Positions 17,022 to 27,107 of a stretch of 63,998 bases of DNA are shown one piece after another. Every line of letters starts with the position of its first letter. Within the stretch, counting starts at the first letter, position 1. The notes under the pieces were generated by a model. It searched no databases and was not told the origin of the DNA. It saw nothing but the letters and a program-made list of their open reading frames with translations. The DNA comes from Pseudomonas sp. P7548 (GTDB lineage Bacteria; Pseudomonadota; Gammaproteobacteria; Pseudomonadales; Pseudomonadaceae). A program made the translations under genes and the position numbers. The DNA is taken from NCBI RefSeq assembly GCF_013386585.1, contig NZ_JACARO010000054.1, positions 1 through 63,998 of the forward strand, written 5' to 3'.

Positions 17022-17522
17022 ATGGCTCAAGTCACCCACCGTGGCAACCCGATCCAGGTTGAAGGCGATCTGCCGCAAGTCGGTTCCCAGGCGCCAGACT
17101 TCACCCTGACCGCCGGCGACCTGTCGGACGCAACCCTGGCCACCTTTGCCGGCAAGCGCAAAGTGCTGAATATCTTCCCAAGTGTCGACACCCCGACCTG
17201 CGCGACGTCGGTTCGTAAGTTCAACGCCCAGGCCAACGACCTGAACAACGCCGTTGTGCTGTGCATCTCCACCGACCTGCCATTCGCCCAGGCGCGCTTC
17301 TGCGGCGCTGAAGGCCTGGAAAACGTGAAGAACCTGTCGGACTTCCGCAGCGCGGCATTCGCCGTCGACTACGGCGTGGCCATTGCTGAAGGCGCCCTCA
17401 AGGGCCTGACCGCTCGCGCTGTCGTCGTGCTGGATGAAAACGACAAAGTGTTGCACAGCGAGCTAGTTGCTGAAATCGGCCAAGAGCCGAACTACGAAGC
17501 AGCCCTGGCTGTTTTGAAGTAA
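17022..17522 (+). CDS. tpx: Thiol peroxidase
   Basis: A 166-residue peroxiredoxin of the Tpx subfamily. The peroxidatic Cys is at 60 in SVDTPTCATSVRKF and the resolving Cys at 94 in ARFCGAEGLENV, matching the paired cysteines of E. coli Tpx. It reduces hydrogen peroxide and organic peroxides using thioredoxin. SD AAGGA precedes the ATG at 17022; the longer in-frame extension from 16932 lacks support. An intrinsic terminator follows. Confidence 0.95.
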   Translation: MAQVTHRGNPIQVEGDLPQVGSQAPDFTLTAGDLSDATLATFAGKRKVLNIFPSVDTPTCATSVRKFNAQANDLNNAVVLCISTDLPFAQARFCGAEGLENVKNLSDFRSAAFAVDYGVAIAEGALKGLTARAVVVLDENDKVLHSELVAEIGQEPNYEAALAVLK

Positions 17523-17574
17523 CTGTTTCAGCGCATTACTGTCGTTTTGCAGTAACACGCGTGCTGCATGATTG

Positions 17575-17601
17575 CGGCCTGGCCTAGTCCAGGCCGTTTT
17601 T
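17575..17601 (+). terminator. Intrinsic terminator after tpx
   Basis: CGGCCTGG (17575-17582) pairs with CCAGGCCG (17589-17596) around a six-base loop, followed by TTTTTATTT. Confidence 0.85.
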
Positions 17602-17753
17602 ATTTGTCGCTCAAGTGCTTAGCCCGTTAGCGAATGGACTAAGGTCAGAAGTTAAAAGTTGTAAGCCCAAGGTAAATAGCCGGTAAAGGCGCTTTTCTTA
17701 ATGCGCACCAGTGCTTATCTTTCAGCCTCCCAAAGAAGAAGCTCTCGCGCCCA

Positions 17754-19058
17754 ATGGTTGATCATTCCATGCAATCCTCCCCCCGCAATTCCCGCCGCTG
17801 GTTGTTCGGCCTGCTCGTGCTGCTGGTTATCGCCGGCCTGTGCTGGAAATACTGGCCCGCCAGCCACAAGGATGCCGCCGAGAAGAAACCGGCCGGGCAC
17901 GCCGGCAAGTCGGGGATGATGCGCCCGGGTTTCGGTGGCTCCACTGGCCCGATCCCGGTGCGCGTGGCGCCGGCGGTATTGGGTGACTTCCCGGTGTACT
18001 ACAAGGCGTTGGGCACGGTGACGGCGCTCAATACCATCAATGTGCGCAGCCGGGTGGGTGGCGAGTTGGTGAAGATCGCCTTTGAAGAAGGGCAGATGGT
18101 CAAGGCCGGCGACCTGCTGGCGGAAATCGACCCGCGCAGCTACCAGAACGCGTTGCTCCAGGCCCAGGGCACCCTGTTGCAGAACCAGGCGCAGTTGAAG
18201 AACGCCCAGGTCGACGTGCAGCGTTACCGCGACCTGTATGCCCAGGACAGCATCGCCAAACAGACCTTGGACACCGCCGAAGCGCTGGTCCTGCAATACC
18301 AGGGCACGGTCAAGACCAACCAGGGCGCGGTGGACGACGCCAAGCTCAACCTCGAATTCACCAAGATCCGCGCGCCGATCAGCGGCCGTGTCGGCCTGCG
18401 TCAGGTCGACGTGGGCAACCTGGTGGCGGCCAACGACACCACCTTCCTCGCGGTGATCACCCAGACCCAGCCCATCAGCGTGGTCTTCACCCTGCCGGAA
18501 AACACCCTGGACACCGTGCTCACCCGCTACCACGCCGGCAACAAGCTGCCCGTGGAGGCTTGGGACCGAGGCGACCTGAAACAGCAGGCGAGCGGCGTGC
18601 TGCAAAGCCTCGACAACCAGATCGACGTGACCACCGGCACCCTGAAATTCAAGGGCCGTTTCGATAACAAGGACCAGGCGCTGTTCCCCAACCAGTTCGT
18701 CAACGTGCATTTGCTCGCCGATACCCTGCACAACGCGGTGCTGGCACCGTCTGCTGCCATCCAGTTCGGCAACAACGGCACCTTTGTCTACAAGCTCGAT
18801 GGCGACAAGAAGGTCAAGGTCCAGCCCCTGGTGATCGGCGACAGCGATGGCGACAACACCGTGATCAAGGAAGGCCTGGCCGCGGGCGACCGCGTGGTAC
18901 TGGAAGGCACCGACCGTTTGAAGGACGGCAGCGAGATCGAAGTGGTCAATGACAGCAGTGAAGTGCCGACCACCCCGACCGAGCACCTGCAAGGCAAGCC
19001 TGCGGCGAAAGGGGAGACCGGCGCCAGCGCCGGCAAGGCGCAAAAGGTCGGTTCATGA
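17754..19058 (+). CDS. muxA: RND efflux periplasmic adaptor (MuxA/MdtA)
   Basis: A 434-residue membrane-fusion protein. A single N-terminal membrane anchor (WLFGLLVLLVIAGLCW) is followed by the lipoyl/barrel-sandwich region, coiled-coil hairpin (LQAQGTLLQNQAQLKNAQVD) and the GRVGLRQVDVGNLV segment typical of adaptors. It bridges the MuxB/MuxC pump and the OpmB outer-membrane channel. The start may be 17754 or the Met five codons later. It overlaps muxB by four bases (ATGA), giving a translationally coupled four-gene operon matching P. aeruginosa muxABC-opmB and E. coli mdtABC. Confidence 0.92.
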   Translation: MVDHSMQSSPRNSRRWLFGLLVLLVIAGLCWKYWPASHKDAAEKKPAGHAGKSGMMRPGFGGSTGPIPVRVAPAVLGDFPVYYKALGTVTALNTINVRSRVGGELVKIAFEEGQMVKAGDLLAEIDPRSYQNALLQAQGTLLQNQAQLKNAQVDVQRYRDLYAQDSIAKQTLDTAEALVLQYQGTVKTNQGAVDDAKLNLEFTKIRAPISGRVGLRQVDVGNLVAANDTTFLAVITQTQPISVVFTLPENTLDTVLTRYHAGNKLPVEAWDRGDLKQQASGVLQSLDNQIDVTTGTLKFKGRFDNKDQALFPNQFVNVHLLADTLHNAVLAPSAAIQFGNNGTFVYKLDGDKKVKVQPLVIGDSDGDNTVIKEGLAAGDRVVLEGTDRLKDGSEIEVVNDSSEVPTTPTEHLQGKPAAKGETGASAGKAQKVGS

Positions 19059-22000
19059 ACCTGTCGCGGCTGTTTATCCTTCGCCCGGTTGCCACCACGC
19101 TGAGCATGCTGGCCATTGTCCTGGCCGGCGTCATCGCGTATCGCTTGTTGCCGGTTTCGGCACTGCCCCAGGTGGACTACCCGACGATCCGGGTGATGAC
19201 CCTGTACCCCGGCGCCAGCCCGGACGTGATGACCAGCGCGGTCACCGCGCCCCTTGAGCGCCAGTTCGGGCAAATGCCCGGGCTGACGCAGATGGCGTCC
19301 ACCAGCTCGGGCGGCGCTTCGGTGCTGACCCTGCGTTTCAACCTCGACATCAACATGGATGTCGCCGAGCAACAGGTGCAGGCCGCGATCAACGCCGCCA
19401 CCAACCTGCTGCCCAAGGACTTGCCGGCGCCACCGGTGTACAACAAGGTCAACCCGGCCGATACCCCGGTGCTGACCCTGGCCATTACCTCCAAGACCAT
19501 GCTGTTGCCCAAGCTCAATGACCTGGTCGACACACGCATGGCGCAAAAAATTGCGCAGATCAGCGGCGTCGGCATGGTCAGCATCGCCGGTGGCCAGCGC
19601 CAGGCCGTGCGCATCAAGGTCAACCCGGAAGCCCTGGCGGCCAATGGCTTGAACCTGTCGGACGTGCGCACCCTGATCGCCGCGTCCAACGTCAACCAGC
19701 CCAAGGGCAACTTTGACGGCCCCACCCGGGTGTCGATGCTCGATGCCAACGACCAGTTGGTCTCGCCCCAGCAGTACGCCGAGCTGATCCTGGCCTACAA
19801 CAACGGTGCGCCGCTGCGTCTCAAGGACGTGGCACAGATCGTCGACGGTGCCGAAAACGAACGCCTCGCCGCCTGGGCCAATGAAAACCAGGCCGTGCTG
19901 CTCAATATCCAGCGCCAGCCGGGTGCCAACGTGATCGAGGTGGTGGACCGCATCAAGGCGCTGCTGCCGAGCATCACCGACAACCTGCCGGCCGGCCTCG
20001 ACGTGGCGGTACTCACCGACCGTACCCAGACCATCCGCGCCTCGGTCACCGATGTACAACACGAATTGCTGATCGCCATTGCCCTGGTGGTGATGGTGAC
20101 GTTTCTGTTCCTGCGCCGTTTCAGTGCCACCATCATCCCATCCATCGCCGTGCCGTTGTCGCTGGTGGGCACCTTTGGCGTGATGTACCTGGCGGGGTTC
20201 TCCATCAACAACCTGACGCTGATGGCCCTGACCATCGCCACCGGGTTCGTGGTGGACGATGCCATCGTGATGCTGGAGAACATCTCCCGCTACATCGAGG
20301 AAGGCGAGACGCCGCTGGCGGCCGCGCTCAAGGGCGCCAAGCAGATCGGCTTTACCCTGGTGTCCCTGACCTTGTCGCTGATTGCGGTATTGATCCCGTT
20401 GCTGTTCATGGCTGACGTGGTCGGGCGCCTGTTCCGCGAATTTGCCATTACCCTGGCAGTCGCCATCCTGATTTCCCTGGTGGTGTCCCTGACCCTCACG
20501 CCGATGATGTGCGCGCGCTTGCTCAAGCGTGAGCCCAAGGAAGAAGAACAGGGCCGCTTCTACAAGGCCAGCGGCGCGTGGATCGACTGGCTGATCGAAG
20601 CCTATGGGCGCAAATTGCAGTGGGTGCTCAAGCACCAGCCGCTGACCCTGCTGGTGGCCATCGCCACCTTGGGCCTCACCGTGTTCCTCTACCTGGTGGT
20701 GCCCAAGGGCTTCTTCCCGGTGCAGGACACCGGCGTCATCCAGGGCATTTCCGAGGCGCCCCAGTCGATCTCCTTTGCGGCCATGAGCCAGCGCCAGCAG
20801 GAGCTGGCCAAGATCATCCTGGCCGACCCGGCCGTGGAAAGCCTGTCTTCTTATATTGGTGTGGACGGTGATAACGCCACCCTCAACAGCGGTCGCTTGC
20901 TGATCAACCTCAAGCCCCACGGCCAGCGCGACTTGAGCGCCGCCCAGGTGATCACGCGCCTGCAGCCGGAAATCGACAAACTGGTGGGCATCCGCCTGTT
21001 CATGCAGCCGGTGCAGGACCTGACCATCGAAGACCGCGTCAGCCGTACCCAGTACCAGTTCAGCATGTCCTCGCCCGACGCTGACCTGCTGGCGTTGTGG
21101 AGTGACAAGCTGGTGCATGCGTTGAGCCAATTGCCGGAACTCACCGACGTGGCCAGCGACCTGCAGGACAAGGGCTTGCAGGTGTTCCTGGTGATCGACC
21201 GCGACGCGGCCTCGCGCCTGGGCGTGAGTGTGTCGACCATCACCGATGCGTTGTACGACGCCTTTGGTCAACGGCAGATCTCCACGATCTACACCCAGGC
21301 CAGCCAGTACCGCGTGGTGCTGCAGGCCCAATCCGGCGAAACCCTGGGCCCGGCCGCGCTGAACCAGATCCATGTGAAAACCACCGACGGCGGCCAGGTG
21401 CGGCTGTCGAGCCTGGCCCATGTGGAGCAGCGCCAGGCGCAGTTGGCGGTCGCGCATATCGGCCAGTTCCCGGCAGTGATGATGTCGTTCAACCTGGCCC
21501 CCGGCGTGGCACTGGGCAAAGGCGTGGAACTGATCAACCAGACCCAGAAGGACATCGGCATGCCGGTGGGCGTGCAGACCCAGTTCCAGGGCGCGGCCCA
21601 GGCGTTCGAAGCCTCGCTGTCGAGCACCTTGCTGCTGATCCTGGCGGCGGTGGTTACCATGTACATCGTGCTCGGCGTGCTCTACGAGAGTTACATCCAC
21701 CCGATCACCATTCTTTCGACCTTGCCCTCCGCCGCCGTGGGGGCCTTGCTCGCGCTGCTGCTCAGTGGCAATGACCTGGGCATGATCGCGATCATCGGCA
21801 TCATCCTGCTGATCGGTATCGTGAAGAAGAACGCGATCATGATGATCGACTTCGCCCTCGACGCTGAACGCAACCAGGGCCTGGACCCGCAGACTGCGAT
21901 CTACCAGGCGGCGCTGTTGCGCTTCCGGCCGATCCTGATGACCACGCTGGCAGCCTTGTTCGGCGCAGTGCCGTTGATGCTGGCCACCGGTTCCGGCGCG

Positions 22001-22156
22001 GAGTTGCGCCAGCCCCTGGGCCTGGTGATGGTCGGCGGCCTGCTGGTGAGCCAGGTATTGACCCTGTTCACCACGCCGGTGATCTACCTGTACTTCGATC
22101 GTCTGGGCCGGCGCTGGCGCAAAGAGCCGCAAAGCCTGGAGCCGGTTGAGTCATGA
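19055..22156 (+). CDS. muxB: RND efflux pump inner-membrane subunit (MuxB/MdtB)
   Basis: A 1033-residue HAE1-type RND transporter with the usual twelve membrane segments and two large periplasmic loops. It begins MNLSRLFILRPVATTLSMLA and has the proton-relay membrane region ATGFVVDDAIVMLENISRYIEEG. MdtB-type subunits work as a heterotrimer with MdtC-type subunits, here encoded by the next gene with a 4-bp overlap. Likely substrates, from the characterised homologues, include aztreonam, novobiocin and macrolides. Confidence 0.93.
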   Translation: MNLSRLFILRPVATTLSMLAIVLAGVIAYRLLPVSALPQVDYPTIRVMTLYPGASPDVMTSAVTAPLERQFGQMPGLTQMASTSSGGASVLTLRFNLDINMDVAEQQVQAAINAATNLLPKDLPAPPVYNKVNPADTPVLTLAITSKTMLLPKLNDLVDTRMAQKIAQISGVGMVSIAGGQRQAVRIKVNPEALAANGLNLSDVRTLIAASNVNQPKGNFDGPTRVSMLDANDQLVSPQQYAELILAYNNGAPLRLKDVAQIVDGAENERLAAWANENQAVLLNIQRQPGANVIEVVDRIKALLPSITDNLPAGLDVAVLTDRTQTIRASVTDVQHELLIAIALVVMVTFLFLRRFSATIIPSIAVPLSLVGTFGVMYLAGFSINNLTLMALTIATGFVVDDAIVMLENISRYIEEGETPLAAALKGAKQIGFTLVSLTLSLIAVLIPLLFMADVVGRLFREFAITLAVAILISLVVSLTLTPMMCARLLKREPKEEEQGRFYKASGAWIDWLIEAYGRKLQWVLKHQPLTLLVAIATLGLTVFLYLVVPKGFFPVQDTGVIQGISEAPQSISFAAMSQRQQELAKIILADPAVESLSSYIGVDGDNATLNSGRLLINLKPHGQRDLSAAQVITRLQPEIDKLVGIRLFMQPVQDLTIEDRVSRTQYQFSMSSPDADLLALWSDKLVHALSQLPELTDVASDLQDKGLQVFLVIDRDAASRLGVSVSTITDALYDAFGQRQISTIYTQASQYRVVLQAQSGETLGPAALNQIHVKTTDGGQVRLSSLAHVEQRQAQLAVAHIGQFPAVMMSFNLAPGVALGKGVELINQTQKDIGMPVGVQTQFQGAAQAFEASLSSTLLLILAAVVTMYIVLGVLYESYIHPITILSTLPSAAVGALLALLLSGNDLGMIAIIGIILLIGIVKKNAIMMIDFALDAERNQGLDPQTAIYQAALLRFRPILMTTLAALFGAVPLMLATGSGAELRQPLGLVMVGGLLVSQVLTLFTTPVIYLYFDRLGRRWRKEPQSLEPVES

Positions 22157-25100
22157 ACCTGTCCGGACCTTTCATTCGCCGGCCGGTCGCCACCATGCTG
22201 CTGAGCCTGGCGATCATGTTGCTGGGCGGCGTGAGCTTCAACCTGTTGCCGGTCTCGCCGCTGCCGCAGATCGACTTTCCGGTGATCGTGGTGTCGGCCA
22301 GCTTGCCCGGCGCCAGCCCCGAGGTGATGGCGTCTACCGTGGCTACGCCGCTGGAGCGCTCCTTCGGCTCGATTGCCGGCATCACCACCATGAGCAGTTC
22401 GTCGAGCCAAGGTTCCACCCGGGTGATCCTGGCGTTTGACTCCGATCGCGACATCAACGGCGCGGCGCGGGAAGTGCAAGCGGCGATCAATGCCTCGCGC
22501 AACCTGTTGCCCAGCGGTATGCGCAGCATGCCCACCTACAAGAAGATCAACCCGTCCCAGGCGCCGATCATGGTGCTGTCGCTGACCTCGGACGTGCTGC
22601 CCAAGGGCGAGCTGTATGACCTGGCCTCGACCATCCTGTCCCAGAGCCTGTCCCAGGTGCCGGGCGTAGGTGAAGTGCAGATCGGCGGCAGTTCATTGCC
22701 CGCCGTGCGCATCGAGTTGCAGCCCAAGGCTCTCGACCAGTACGGCGTGGCCCTCGACGACGTGCGCAATACCATTGCCAACGCCAACCAGCGTCGGCCC
22801 AAGGGCTCCCTGGAAGACAGCGAGCGCAACTGGCAGATCCAGGCCAACGACCAGCTGGAAAAGGCCAAGGACTATGAACCGCTGCTGATTCGCTACCAGA
22901 ACGGCGCCGCCTTGCGCCTTGGGGATGTGGCCAAGATCAGCGACGGCGTGGAAGACCGCTACAACAGCGGCTTCTTCAACAATGATGCGGCGGTGCTGCT
23001 GGTGATCAACCGCCAGTCCGGCGCGAACATCATCGAGACCGTGCGGCAGATCAAGGCGCAATTGCCAGCCTTGCAGGCCGTACTGCCGAGCAGCGTCAAG
23101 CTGAGCCTGGCGATGGACCGCTCGCCGGTGATCACCGCGACCTTGCATGAAGCCGAGATGACCCTGCTGATTGCCGTCGCGCTGGTGATCCTGGTGGTGT
23201 ACCTGTTCCTGGGCAACTTCCGCGCCTCGCTGATCCCGACCCTGGCGGTGCCGGTGTCGCTGGTGGGAACCTTTGCGGTGATGTACCTGTTCGGCTTCTC
23301 GCTGAACAACTTCTCGCTGATGGCGCTGATCCTGGCCACCGGCCTGGTGGTGGACGACGCCATTGTGGTGCTGGAGAACATTTCCCGGCATATCGACGAA
23401 GGCGTACCGCCGATGAAGGCGGCGTACCTGGGTGCCCAGGAAGTCGGGTTTACCTTGCTGTCGATGAACGTGTCGCTGGTGGCGGTGTTCCTGTCGATCC
23501 TGTTCATGGGTGGGATTGTCACCAACCTGTTCCGCGAGTTTTCCATCACGCTGTCGGCGGCGATCATCGTGTCGCTGGTGGTGTCGCTGACCCTGACCCC
23601 GATGCTCTGCGCGCGCTGGCTCAAGCCGCATATCAAGGGCCAGATGACCGGCCTGCAGCGCTGGAGCCAGAAGGTCAACGACCGTATGGTGGCCGGTTAC
23701 GCCACCAGCCTCGACTGGGTGCTGCGCCACCGACGCCTGACGTTGCTCAGCCTGCTGCTGACCATTGGCGTCAACGTCGCACTGTATGTGGTGGTGCCGA
23801 AGACCTTCATGCCGCAGCAGGACACCGGACAGTTGATCGGTTTTGTGCGCGGTGACGACGGCCTGTCGTTCGGCGTGATGCAGCCGAAGATGGAAACCTT
23901 TCGCCAGGCCGTGCTCAAGGACCCTGCGGTGCTCAGCGTGGCCGGCTTTATTGGTGGCAACAACGGCACCAATAACGCGGTGATGCTGGTGCGCCTCAAG
24001 CCCATCAGCGAACGCAAGATTTCCGCCCAGGCGGTGATTGAGCGCCTGCGCAAGGACGTGCCGCTGGTGCCGGGTGGGCGGTTGTTCCTGATGGCCGACC
24101 AGGACCTGCAATTTGGTGGCAGCCGTGACCAAAGCAGCGCGCAGTATTCCTACATCCTGCAGAGCGGTGACCTGGCGGCCTTGCGCGAGTGGTACCCGAA
24201 GGTGGTGGCCGCGTTCCATACGCTGCCTGAGCTGACCGCCATCGACGCCCGTGAAGGGCGCGGCGCGGCGCAGGTCACGCTGATCGTGGACCGCGACCAG
24301 GCCAAGCGCCTCGGGGTGGACATGGCCATGGTCACCTCGGTGCTGAACAACGCCTATAGCCAGCGGCAGATCTCGACCATCTACGACAGCCTCAACCAGT
24401 ACCAGGTGGTGATGGAGGTCAATCCGCTTTATGCCAAGGACCCAATCACCCTCAACCAGGTGCAGGTCATCACGTCGACAGGCGCGCGGATTCCGCTGTC
24501 GACCATCGCCCATTATGAAAACAGCCTGGCCGATGACACCGTACGCCATGAGGGCCAGTTCGCCTCGCAGAACATTGCCTTCGACATGGCGCCTGGCGTC
24601 ACGGTGGAGCAGGGCATGGCCGCCATCGAACGGGCGGTGGCCAAGGTGGGCTTGCCGGAAGACGTGATCGCCAAGATGGCCGGCACCGCCGATGCGTTCG
24701 CGGCGACCCAGAAGGGCCAGCCGTTCATGATCCTCGGTGCGCTGGTGGCGGTGTACCTGGTGCTGGGCATTCTGTACGAAAGCTACATTCACCCGCTGAC
24801 CATCCTGTCCACCTTGCCGTCGGCGGGGGTGGGGGCGCTGTTGTCCATCTACCTGTTGGGCGGTGAGTTCAGCCTCATCTCGCTGTTGGGCTTGTTCCTG
24901 TTGATTGGCGTGGTGAAGAAAAACGCGATCCTGATGATCGACCTGGCACTGCAACTGGAACGCCACGACGGCATGAGCCCGCTGGAATCGATCCGCAGTG
25001 CCTGCCTGCTGCGTCTACGGCCGATCCTGATGACCACCCTGGCGGCGATCCTCGGCGCCTTGCCGTTGCTGCTCGGCGCTGGCGACGGCGCCGAAATGCG

Positions 25101-25260
25101 CCAGCCCCTGGGCCTGACCATTATCGGTGGCCTGGTGTTCAGCCAGATCCTGACCCTTTACACCACCCCGGTGGTTTACCTCTATCTAGACCGCGCACGC
25201 CATCGCTTCAATGCCTGGCGCGGCGTGCGGACCGATGCTGCCTTGGACACTGCGCTATGA
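22153..25260 (+). CDS. muxC: RND efflux pump inner-membrane subunit (MuxC/MdtC)
   Basis: A 1035-residue HAE1-type RND transporter paralogous to the preceding gene (shared MNLS start, VVDDAIVVLENISRHIDEG relay region, and the second-half GVVKKNAILMIDLALQLE segment). The tandem arrangement of two RND subunits is the hallmark of MdtBC/MuxBC pumps. It overlaps both neighbours by four bases. Confidence 0.93.
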   Translation: MNLSGPFIRRPVATMLLSLAIMLLGGVSFNLLPVSPLPQIDFPVIVVSASLPGASPEVMASTVATPLERSFGSIAGITTMSSSSSQGSTRVILAFDSDRDINGAAREVQAAINASRNLLPSGMRSMPTYKKINPSQAPIMVLSLTSDVLPKGELYDLASTILSQSLSQVPGVGEVQIGGSSLPAVRIELQPKALDQYGVALDDVRNTIANANQRRPKGSLEDSERNWQIQANDQLEKAKDYEPLLIRYQNGAALRLGDVAKISDGVEDRYNSGFFNNDAAVLLVINRQSGANIIETVRQIKAQLPALQAVLPSSVKLSLAMDRSPVITATLHEAEMTLLIAVALVILVVYLFLGNFRASLIPTLAVPVSLVGTFAVMYLFGFSLNNFSLMALILATGLVVDDAIVVLENISRHIDEGVPPMKAAYLGAQEVGFTLLSMNVSLVAVFLSILFMGGIVTNLFREFSITLSAAIIVSLVVSLTLTPMLCARWLKPHIKGQMTGLQRWSQKVNDRMVAGYATSLDWVLRHRRLTLLSLLLTIGVNVALYVVVPKTFMPQQDTGQLIGFVRGDDGLSFGVMQPKMETFRQAVLKDPAVLSVAGFIGGNNGTNNAVMLVRLKPISERKISAQAVIERLRKDVPLVPGGRLFLMADQDLQFGGSRDQSSAQYSYILQSGDLAALREWYPKVVAAFHTLPELTAIDAREGRGAAQVTLIVDRDQAKRLGVDMAMVTSVLNNAYSQRQISTIYDSLNQYQVVMEVNPLYAKDPITLNQVQVITSTGARIPLSTIAHYENSLADDTVRHEGQFASQNIAFDMAPGVTVEQGMAAIERAVAKVGLPEDVIAKMAGTADAFAATQKGQPFMILGALVAVYLVLGILYESYIHPLTILSTLPSAGVGALLSIYLLGGEFSLISLLGLFLLIGVVKKNAILMIDLALQLERHDGMSPLESIRSACLLRLRPILMTTLAAILGALPLLLGAGDGAEMRQPLGLTIIGGLVFSQILTLYTTPVVYLYLDRARHRFNAWRGVRTDAALDTAL

Positions 25261-26825
25261 CCGATTCAACACCCGCCAATGCACTGCATCTGTTTGCCGC
25301 TCCGATGCATTTTCCTGTAGGAGCCGGCTTGCCGGCGAAAAACGCCCAGGCACCGCGTACCTCCCGATTGAGCACGCTATCGTTGACCACCTTGGCGAGT
25401 AAACTCGTTCCAACTGTCGGGTTGGCCCTGTTGCTCAGCGCCTGCGCCATCGGCCCCGACTACAAACGCCCGGAAGTCATCGAGCCCGCGCAATTCAAGG
25501 AGGCCCAGGGCTGGCGCCAAGCCAGCCCCAGCGACTCCCTGGCCCGTGGCGCCTGGTGGGAGCTCTACGGCGACCCTCAGCTCAATGACCTGGTGGTGCG
25601 CCTGAACACATCCAACCAGACCGTCGCCCAGGCCGAAGCGCGCTTTCGTCAGGCGCAGGCCCAGGTGCGCAGTGCCCGTGGCGCGTTTTTCCCGACGGTG
25701 GACCTGAGCGCCGGCAAAACCCGCGCCAGCCAGGGCACCGGCAGCAGTAACGCCAGCCTGAGCAGTTCCAGCAGCGGGATCCGCGACACCCTCAATGCCC
25801 AGCTGGGTGTGAGTTGGGAAGCCGACGTCTGGGGCAAGCTGCGCCGAGGTCTGGAGGCCAATGAAGCCACGGCCGAAGCCAGCTCGGCGGACCTGGCGGC
25901 GATGCGCCTGAGCCAGCAATCGGAACTGGTGCAGGACTACCTGCAACTGCGGGTCATGGACGAACAGACCCGTCTGCTGCAAGCCACGCTGGACGCCTAC
26001 CAGCGTTCGCTGACCATGACCGAAAACCAATACCGCGCCGGCATTTCCGGCAAGGACGCCATCGCCCAGGCGCAAACCCAGCTCAAGACCACCCAGGCCA
26101 GCCTGATCGACCTGATCTGGCAGCGCGCCCAGCTGGAGAACGCCATCGCGGTGTTGATCGGCGAGGCGCCGGCCAACTTCAACTTGGCCGTCAGCCAAAG
26201 CATCCCGGCGTTGCCGCAGATTCCGGCGAGCCTGCCGTCGCAGTTGCTGGAGCGCCGCCCGGACATCGCCTCGGCCGAACGTTCGGTGATCGCCGCCAAC
26301 GCCAATATTGGCGTGGCCAAGGCCGCCTACTACCCGGACCTGACCCTGAGCCTGGCCGGTGGTTATTCGAGCAGCACCTACGCCGACTGGATCAGCCTGC
26401 CGAACCGTTTCTGGTCGGTGGGGCCCAAATTGGCCATGACCCTGTTCGACGGCGGCCAGCGTTCGGCTGAAGTCGACCGCAGCATTGCCAGCTATGACGA
26501 AACCGTGGCCAAGTACCGCCAGACCGTGCTCGACGGTTTCCGTGAAGTGGAAAACTACATGGTGCAGCTCAAGGTGCTGGAAGACGAGGCCGTGGTCAGC
26601 AACGAAGCGCTGGCCGCTGCACGTGAATCCCTGCGCCTGACCCAGAACCAGTACAAGGCCGGGCTGATCGCCTACCTGGATGTGGTCACCGTACAGGCCA
26701 CGGCGCTGAGCAACGAGCGCACAGTGCTGACCCTGCTCCAGACTCGATTGGTGGCCAGTGTGCAACTGATCGCCGCGTTGGGCGGTGGCTGGGATGGGCA
26801 CACATCGGCAAAAGACAACGATTAA
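25257..26825 (+). CDS. opmB: Outer-membrane efflux lipoprotein (OpmB type)
   Basis: A 522-residue outer-membrane factor of the NodT/OprM type, the exit duct of the pump. The lipobox LLLSAC places the lipidated Cys at residue 63 from this start; the conserved IGPDYKRPE follows it. Two coiled-coil OEP domains fill the rest. The first ~45 residues are unusual: residues 20-28 (PVGAGLPAK) are the translation of a REP element, making the region before the signal sequence far longer than normal. The 4-bp overlap with muxC supports the annotated ATG, but a later start (TTG at 25368 or 25383) is possible. Confidence 0.88.
   Translation: MTDSTPANALHLFAAPMHFPVGAGLPAKNAQAPRTSRLSTLSLTTLASKLVPTVGLALLLSACAIGPDYKRPEVIEPAQFKEAQGWRQASPSDSLARGAWWELYGDPQLNDLVVRLNTSNQTVAQAEARFRQAQAQVRSARGAFFPTVDLSAGKTRASQGTGSSNASLSSSSSGIRDTLNAQLGVSWEADVWGKLRRGLEANEATAEASSADLAAMRLSQQSELVQDYLQLRVMDEQTRLLQATLDAYQRSLTMTENQYRAGISGKDAIAQAQTQLKTTQASLIDLIWQRAQLENAIAVLIGEAPANFNLAVSQSIPALPQIPASLPSQLLERRPDIASAERSVIAANANIGVAKAAYYPDLTLSLAGGYSSSTYADWISLPNRFWSVGPKLAMTLFDGGQRSAEVDRSIASYDETVAKYRQTVLDGFREVENYMVQLKVLEDEAVVSNEALAAARESLRLTQNQYKAGLIAYLDVVTVQATALSNERTVLTLLQTRLVASVQLIAALGGGWDGHTSAKDND
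25315..25338. repeat. Single REP inside the 5' end of opmB
   Basis: TGTAGGAGCCGGCTTGCCGG continuing CGAA, the conserved REP core, lies within the opmB reading frame and is translated as VGAGLPAK without breaking it. Confidence 0.8.
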
Positions 26826-26841
26826 GTGTGAACTCGAAGCC

Positions 26842-26935
26842 AATGTGGGAGCGGGCTTGCTCGCGAATGCGGCAGTTCAGTCAATACATTCAGTGACTGA
26901 CACACCGCATTCGCGAGCAAGCCCGCTCCCACATT
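26842..26935. repeat. REPIN after the efflux operon, GCTCGCGAA subtype
   Basis: AATGTGGGAGCGGGCTTGCT and its inverted copy ending GCCCGCTCCCACATT, 16 bp after the opmB stop. Confidence 0.9.
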
Positions 26936-27071
26936 TGGACTCCATTCGGCTCCGGATTTGCGCTGAATTTAAGTCGGTAGATTGACGTCAAAATGCCAGT
27001 AATGGCTATACGCTAATAAATCAACTGTACAAGAATTATTCTCGCTACAATCGCTCGCTTTGCCACCTGGC

Positions 27072-27096
27072 ACGGGCTTTTCAGGCCCGTCGGTTT
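27072..27096 (+). terminator. Terminator-like hairpin just before mucR
   Basis: ACGGGC (27072-27077) pairs with GCCCGT (27085-27090), then CGGTTTT. It ends 12 bp before the mucR ATG, so it is either the distal end of the efflux operon or a hairpin in the mucR leader. Confidence 0.5.
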
Positions 27097-27107
27097 TGAG
27101 AAGTCCC

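Noticed and set aside
18788..22132. 1114-residue open frame on the minus strand opposite muxA/muxB
   Set aside because: Antisense shadow of high-GC coding DNA; His/Gln/Gly-rich composition without any domain, fully overlapping well-supported genes.
26842..26935. Repeats considered as CRISPR or integron-like elements
   Set aside because: They are single inverted pairs of the known Pseudomonas REP core, dispersed across the window, with no regular spacer array.
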